Source: Actinomycetes bacterium (GTDB lineage Bacteria; Actinomycetota; Thermoleophilia; Solirubrobacterales; Solirubrobacteraceae). Taken from it: 17,673 nt of DNA. The position numbers and the translations under genes are program-made. Below, piece after piece: positions 13,701-17,673 of this stretch. Position 1 is the first letter of the stretch; each line of letters begins with the position of its first letter. The notes under the pieces are model-generated. The model was not told where the DNA came from. It saw nothing but the letters and a program-made list of their open reading frames with translations, and searched no databases. Location of the stretch: positions 1 through 17,673 of the forward strand of contig JAEXXR010000147.1 in the NCBI GenBank assembly GCA_023405705.1, read 5' to 3'.

Positions 13701-15027
13701 GCAGGTAGCGCTGTGTGACGGCGCCGCGGTCGTCTCTCGCCTCGATCGTGATGCGCGTCCGGCCGGGGCTTCTGGGGCCGGGAAGGCGCCAGCGGCGGCG
13801 GTCGGTGGCGGGCATCGTCGCCGACCGGCGCGAGCCGATCCGCGAGATGACGCTGCTCGCGGGATGAGGCAGCAGCAGCTCCAGCGGGGCTCCGTGGCGA
13901 CGGACGACCGGGACGGTCGCGGCGGCGTGCGGGGGACGGAGGGCGAGCGGCCGGCCTGCGGCACGTGTCGGCCACAGCTGCGCCGGCACCCTCGTCCAGG
14001 TGCGGTCGGCGACGGCGCGGATCCTGAGCGTCGCGGGACGCGGGCACCGGTGCGGCAGCGGGAGGCGGCGCAGCCTGCCGGCTGACGAGGTGTAGAGCGC
14101 CTCGCTCGTGTGCGCGATGCCGTCGAACGACCAGCCGCGCCAGGCGGCGATCAGCCTGCAGCGGGACACGTAGGCGCGCGCGGTCGCGTTGCCGACCGGG
14201 CGCTGCCACGAGGCGACGCCGGAACCGAGCTGGGGGTCGGTGACGCGGTCGTCGAGCGTGATGGGCCGCGGCGAGCCGCAGCGCCAGAATGCGATCGCGC
14301 GACCGCTCGCTGTCAGCGCGTACGGCGGGGCATACGCGACCGGGGGCTGAAGGAGCGGTGCGCACGCCGGGACGTACGGCTGCTCGGCGTCGAGGTCGAG
14401 GGCGGTCGCGCCGGCGGCCGCTGCACGCCCTCGGGCGCTGAGGTCGCGGTGGGTCGAGGGAGGGCCGGCGAAGACGGCGGTTGCTGGGCGGAGGCCAGCC
14501 GCGTCGTGGAGCGAGCCGTCGCGGACGTCGACGAGGACCGCGCCGGCGTCCGTACCGAGCTGCAGCCAGCGGGCGCCGACGCCGAGGAGCGAGAGACCGC
14601 CGCCGAGTTGTCGCCGCCACTGGTCGGGATCCGCCAGGTCGCGCCAGACGCCGGTGGCGAGCTCGAGCATGACCAGTCGCGAGCGGATCCGTGCGCCGTC
14701 CCAGCAGAGGAGCGCGACGTGGCCGCCGCCGACGCGCAGCTCGCTGAGGCGGTCAGCGCACCGCTCCGGAGCCGAGGTCTCGGTGATCGTTCCGGTCTGC
14801 TCGCTCGCGATGCGGACCACGCCGGGCTCCGCGACCCAGGCGACCAGCCGCTCGCCGTCGGTCGCGATCGGGCCGATCGCGGTGCTGCCACCCGGCGGAC
14901 CGGAGGCGTACGCCGGCCCGGAGCAGCAGAGGGCCGCCGCGGCCGCCGCTGCAAGGGCGAGGCCGGCCTTGCAGCACGCGGTGACGAAGGCGGCCTTGCG
15001 GCCTGCGGTGGCAGCGGACGAGGGCAT
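13681..15027 (-). CDS. Secreted hypothetical protein (448 aa)
   Basis: Starts with a signal peptide: basic RK, then a long Ala/Leu core (AGLALAAAAAAALCC) and a likely cleavage after AYA (residue 41). The mature part has repeated strand patterns such as IGPIATDGERLVAWVAEPGVVRIAS, GGHVALLCWDG and GARWLQLGTDAGAVLVDVRDG, suggesting a beta-propeller-like structure. The Arg/Pro-rich C-terminus ends in a strand-rich segment (RTRITIEARDDRGAVTQRYLLTVVSP) resembling an Ig-like edge. No enzyme motif is seen. GGTGG just before the ATG may serve as the ribosome-binding site. It lies 57 bases downstream of the delta-60-repeat gene on the same strand, so the two may form an operon. Confidence 0.72.
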   Translation of the reverse strand: MPSSAATAGRKAAFVTACCKAGLALAAAAAAALCCSGPAYASGPPGGSTAIGPIATDGERLVAWVAEPGVVRIASEQTGTITETSAPERCADRLSELRVGGGHVALLCWDGARIRSRLVMLELATGVWRDLADPDQWRRQLGGGLSLLGVGARWLQLGTDAGAVLVDVRDGSLHDAAGLRPATAVFAGPPSTHRDLSARGRAAAAGATALDLDAEQPYVPACAPLLQPPVAYAPPYALTASGRAIAFWRCGSPRPITLDDRVTDPQLGSGVASWQRPVGNATARAYVSRCRLIAAWRGWSFDGIAHTSEALYTSSAGRLRRLPLPHRCPRPATLRIRAVADRTWTRVPAQLWPTRAAGRPLALRPPHAAATVPVVRRHGAPLELLLPHPASSVISRIGSRRSATMPATDRRRWRLPGPRSPGRTRITIEARDDRGAVTQRYLLTVVSP

Positions 15028-15084
15028 CCACCTGCGCCAACGGCCGCCGCCGAGCTGAGTTGCGGGCGAGCGGCCGTTGCGAGG

Positions 15085-16935
15085 TCAGCGGCGCACGAGC
15101 TTGACGGTGAACGTGCGGGATCTGGCGCTGGGGATCGCGAGCACGAGACGGGCGTTGAGGCCGCGTCTTCTCGCTGCGCCTGTGCGTGCGGCTCTCGACA
15201 GTCTCAGGGTGACCGTCGCACTGGCGCCGGCTCTGATGGTGAACGAGCCGCGGGCGTAGAGCGGGGCTCTGGGAGCGCGGCCTCTTCTTCTGGCGCGGCG
15301 TCTTCTCGCGGCGGTGACCGCGACGCGGCCTCTTGCGCCGACGATCGCGAGCGTGCCGCGGCAGGGGCCGGCGGTCGAGCAAAGCAGCGGGACGCGCACG
15401 CGGCCTCTTCTGTCGACGGTCAGGCGCTTCACTCTGACGGTGACGGTTCCGCGGGCTCTCGGGGGCGGGGGCGGCGGTTCTCTGGGCGTTCTGGGATCGC
15501 CCGGCGGAGGTGGCGGCGGAGGCGGCGGGTCGGGCAGCGGCGCGAGCAGCACCCGCGTGATCGCACCGGCGAATCTGGTGCCGGTTCTCAACGATCCCGC
15601 AATCAGCAGGTGGCCGCCGGAGAGCGCCAGCGCGGAGCCGCTGAACGCGTCGTCGAGCGGCAGGGTCGCGACGCCTGCGACGCCGAACTCGGGATCGAGC
15701 GTCGCGTCGTCGCGCAGGCGCAGGATACGCGTCTGGCTGCCGCCCATGCCGTTGCTGATGAAGGCCGAGACGACGACCTTGCCGTCGGGCTGCAGCACGA
15801 GATCGTTGACGCCCGAGCGGTCGTCGGGGTTCGTCGCCAGCTGTATCCGCTTGACGCCGTTGACGCCCCAGCTGAAGTCGGGTCTGCCGAGCGGGGTGAA
15901 GCGGGCGACCATCACCGCGGTTCTGCCCTGGGCGTCCTCGCCGTAGCCGCCGCCGTAGATCGCGCCGTCGGGCGCGACGGCGAGCTCCTCGATCGTCGAG
16001 TCGGCCGACGGCGCGCTTGGGTCGGAGGCGTCGAGCACGGTGCGGCCCGGTCTCGTCCCGAACGCCGCGTCGGGCTGGCCGGTGAGCGTTGAGAAGCGCG
16101 CCAGCAGGGCGCCGAAGCGGCCGCTCGGCAGCAGGCCGACGCCGCCGACGAGCACACGGTCGTTCGGCAGCATCTGCAGCGTCGAGCCGTAGGTGCCGCT
16201 GTCGCTGACGCTCTCGGAGAAGCTGCCGATCCAGGTGCCGCCTCTGTTCCCGAAGCCAGGGACGACCTGGCCGAGCGGGCCGAACTTCGTCAGCGCCAGC
16301 AGCCGTCCGCTGCCCGGTGTCCCGTCGGTCGTGCCGGTGACGTAGACGCTGCCGTCCGGTCCGGCGGTCGCGCCCTCGGTGTTCGTCGTCGCCGGCGGCG
16401 CGGCCGGGTCGGTCGTCAGGAGCCCGCCGGCGCCGACGTCGAGATCGGCCGAGCCGTCCTGACGCACCTGGAAGGCGCTCGGCTGTGAGCGGCCGTTGAC
16501 GATGCGGTAGGTGCCGAAGCCGACGTAGCGGCCGGGCACCGCGAACAGCGCACCCGCGGTCGAGAAGGAGTTGCCGCCCGCGCCGAGCTGCCGGATGAAG
16601 CTGCCGCCCTCGCCGAACGAGCCGTCGGCGTTGCCGTCACCGTCGAAGCGGGCGACCATGGCGGCGTTGAGGCCGTTCGCGTCGATCGTCGAGCCGGCAG
16701 CGACGATCCGGCCGTTCGCGTCGACCATGAGCGAGCCGAAGTAGGTCGAGTACGGCGCCGTTCTCGCGAGGTTCGACACGACCGGCGTCCCGCCGTGGAA
16801 GGTCGGGTCGAGCTCGCCGGCGCGACCGAATGCGGAGGCGCACGCGGGCAGGAGGGCGATCGCTCCCACGACCAGCAGCGGGACGACGCGGCGCGGGCCC
16901 GGCGACGCGCACGACCGGGCGGGTGTTCCGAACAT
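15085..16935 (-). CDS. Secreted delta-60-repeat protein with Pro-rich linker
   Basis: A 616-residue exported protein. The signal peptide runs to about residue 35 (VVPLLVVGAIALLPACASA). At least six delta-60-type repeats follow, each ending near a LDxxFG-like turn: GELDPTFHGG, DGNADGSFGEGG, GQVVPGFGNRGG, GQPDAAFGTRPG, GRPDFSWGVNG and ATLDPEFGVAG, alternating with strands such as IVAAGS and VVVSAF. This indicates a beta-propeller. A poly-Pro linker (about residues 465-495) leads to a very Arg-rich beta domain ending TFTVKLVRR. Such proteins are extracellular and of unknown ligand. The many charged residues near the end could bind the cell surface. Confidence 0.83.
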   Translation of the reverse strand: MFGTPARSCASPGPRRVVPLLVVGAIALLPACASAFGRAGELDPTFHGGTPVVSNLARTAPYSTYFGSLMVDANGRIVAAGSTIDANGLNAAMVARFDGDGNADGSFGEGGSFIRQLGAGGNSFSTAGALFAVPGRYVGFGTYRIVNGRSQPSAFQVRQDGSADLDVGAGGLLTTDPAAPPATTNTEGATAGPDGSVYVTGTTDGTPGSGRLLALTKFGPLGQVVPGFGNRGGTWIGSFSESVSDSGTYGSTLQMLPNDRVLVGGVGLLPSGRFGALLARFSTLTGQPDAAFGTRPGRTVLDASDPSAPSADSTIEELAVAPDGAIYGGGYGEDAQGRTAVMVARFTPLGRPDFSWGVNGVKRIQLATNPDDRSGVNDLVLQPDGKVVVSAFISNGMGGSQTRILRLRDDATLDPEFGVAGVATLPLDDAFSGSALALSGGHLLIAGSLRTGTRFAGAITRVLLAPLPDPPPPPPPPPGDPRTPREPPPPPPRARGTVTVRVKRLTVDRRGRVRVPLLCSTAGPCRGTLAIVGARGRVAVTAARRRRARRRGRAPRAPLYARGSFTIRAGASATVTLRLSRAARTGAARRRGLNARLVLAIPSARSRTFTVKLVRR

Positions 16936-17001
16936 CCGGCGAGTCTACATTGTGGTTCGTCGTCCTTCTGGGGTTTCTTCGGGCGAGCGGCCGGCGACCT
17001 C

Positions 17002-17673
17002 CTACAGCTTCGACGACTCCCCGCCGTCGGCGACCAGGACGGAGCCGGTGACGAAGTCGGAGAGGGGGGAGGCGAGGAGGCAGACGAGGGGGCCGATCTC
17101 GTCGGCGTCGCCCATGCGGCCGGCGGGGATCTTGCGCAGGCGGCGGCGGAGCGTCTCGTCGGACTCCAGGACGGCCGACTGGGCGTCGGTCTCGTAGGCG
17201 CCGGGGGCGATCGCGTTGACCTGGACGCCGTGCCTGGCCCACTCGGCGGCGAGCGCCTTCGTGAACTGGAGCACCGCACCCTTCGAGCTGGAGTAGGCGA
17301 CGAGGATCGGCTTGCCGAGGATCCCGGAGGTCGAGGCGATGTTGATCACCTTGCCCGAGCCCTGTCTCAGGAACTGCTCCCCCGCGGCGCGGGCGAGCGT
17401 CACCGGGGCGAAGACGTTGACCTCGAACACCTCGCGCCAGACGTCGTCGCCGAGCTCGGTGAACGGGCCGGCCGGGGCGATTCCGGCGTTGTTGACGACC
17501 GCGTCGAGGCGGCCGAAGCGGTCGATCGCCTGCGCGGGGAGCGCGGCGACCTGCTGCGGGTCGCGCATGTCGCAGGTCGCGACCTCGATCGTGCCGGCAC
17601 CGGCGCCGAGCGCTGCCGCCTCGCCGGGGAGCGAGGCGAGCTGCTCGGCGGTACGGCCGACGCCGAGCACGTC
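17002..17673 (-). CDS. Short-chain dehydrogenase/reductase, 5' end outside the window
   Basis: The C-terminal 223 or so codons of a classical SDR oxidoreductase running off the right edge. Visible motifs are DAVVNNAGIAP (cofactor-stabilising NNAG), the catalytic Ser in INIASTSG, Tyr-x3-Lys in VAYSSSKGAV, and the loop VNAIAPGAYETD after it. The C-terminus RMGDADEIGPLVCLLASPLSDFVTGSVLVADGG is typical for the family. The N-terminal TGxxxGIG nucleotide-binding motif must lie beyond 17673. The GTG near the edge (17670) is an internal codon, not the start. NAD(P)-dependent oxidation or reduction is expected; the substrate cannot be inferred. Confidence 0.93.
   Translation of the reverse strand, partial: DVLGVGRTAEQLASLPGEAAALGAGAGTIEVATCDMRDPQQVAALPAQAIDRFGRLDAVVNNAGIAPAGPFTELGDDVWREVFEVNVFAPVTLARAAGEQFLRQGSGKVINIASTSGILGKPILVAYSSSKGAVLQFTKALAAEWARHGVQVNAIAPGAYETDAQSAVLESDETLRRRLRKIPAGRMGDADEIGPLVCLLASPLSDFVTGSVLVADGGESSKL

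Noticed and set aside
14110..16092. 660-codon open frame on the plus strand
   Set aside because: It runs antisense through both secreted-protein genes. Its translation is low-complexity Arg/Gly/Ala with no domain, a usual artefact of very high GC.
1..17673. CRISPR array or insertion sequence
   Set aside because: No regularly spaced direct repeats and no transposase-like ORF or terminal inverted repeats were seen. The only repeats are the att-type pairs and short dyads described.

Overview
The window comes from a very GC-rich bacterium. The proteins are rich in Arg, Ala and Pro, GTG and TTG starts occur, and there is a secreted delta-60-repeat protein and an actinobacterial-type replication-relaxation/excisionase/integrase module. 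This suggests an actinomycete-like lineage, plausibly Thermoleophilia/Solirubrobacterales. That placement is inference; no marker gene fixes it.

Layout. The left chromosomal flank (1-748) holds an OsmC-type peroxiredoxin gene (minus strand) and a tRNA-Pro(TGG). From about 749 to 13159 lies an integrated genetic island. Its ends are a 22-bp exact direct repeat of the tRNA 3' end (729-750 and 13160-13181). Each end carries a tandem pair of 12-bp repeats of the CAAGGTTCCAAG type (798-821 and 13055-13078), which look like integrase arm sites. The right chromosomal flank (13182-17673) holds a TfoX-N gene, two secreted proteins (minus strand) and a truncated SDR oxidoreductase.

Inside the island, left to right: a small minus-strand protein; an overlapping trio (unknown protein, XRE regulator, ribbon-helix-helix protein); a regulator/nucleotidyltransferase pair resembling AbiE type IV toxin-antitoxin systems; a TfoX-N paralogue; a small Cys/His protein; the mobility core (replication-relaxation protein with zinc ribbon, excisionase, tyrosine recombinase); a lower-GC three-gene cargo operon (TIGR04255-like protein, HTH protein, protein with a VVTQTCDL motif); a degenerate internal copy of the right end (11132-11247); and, between the two right ends, a DUF3024 gene plus a second, unrelated winged-helix/AbiEii nucleotidyltransferase pair on the minus strand.

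No relaxase, FtsK/TraB translocase or conjugation genes are visible. The island therefore looks like an integrative, perhaps mobilisable, element that carries stability or defence cargo. The most interesting parts are the three-gene cargo operon between integrase and att site, the two independent nucleotidyltransferase pairs with apparently leaderless promoters, and the nested right end, which suggests stepwise accretion of a 2-kb cassette.
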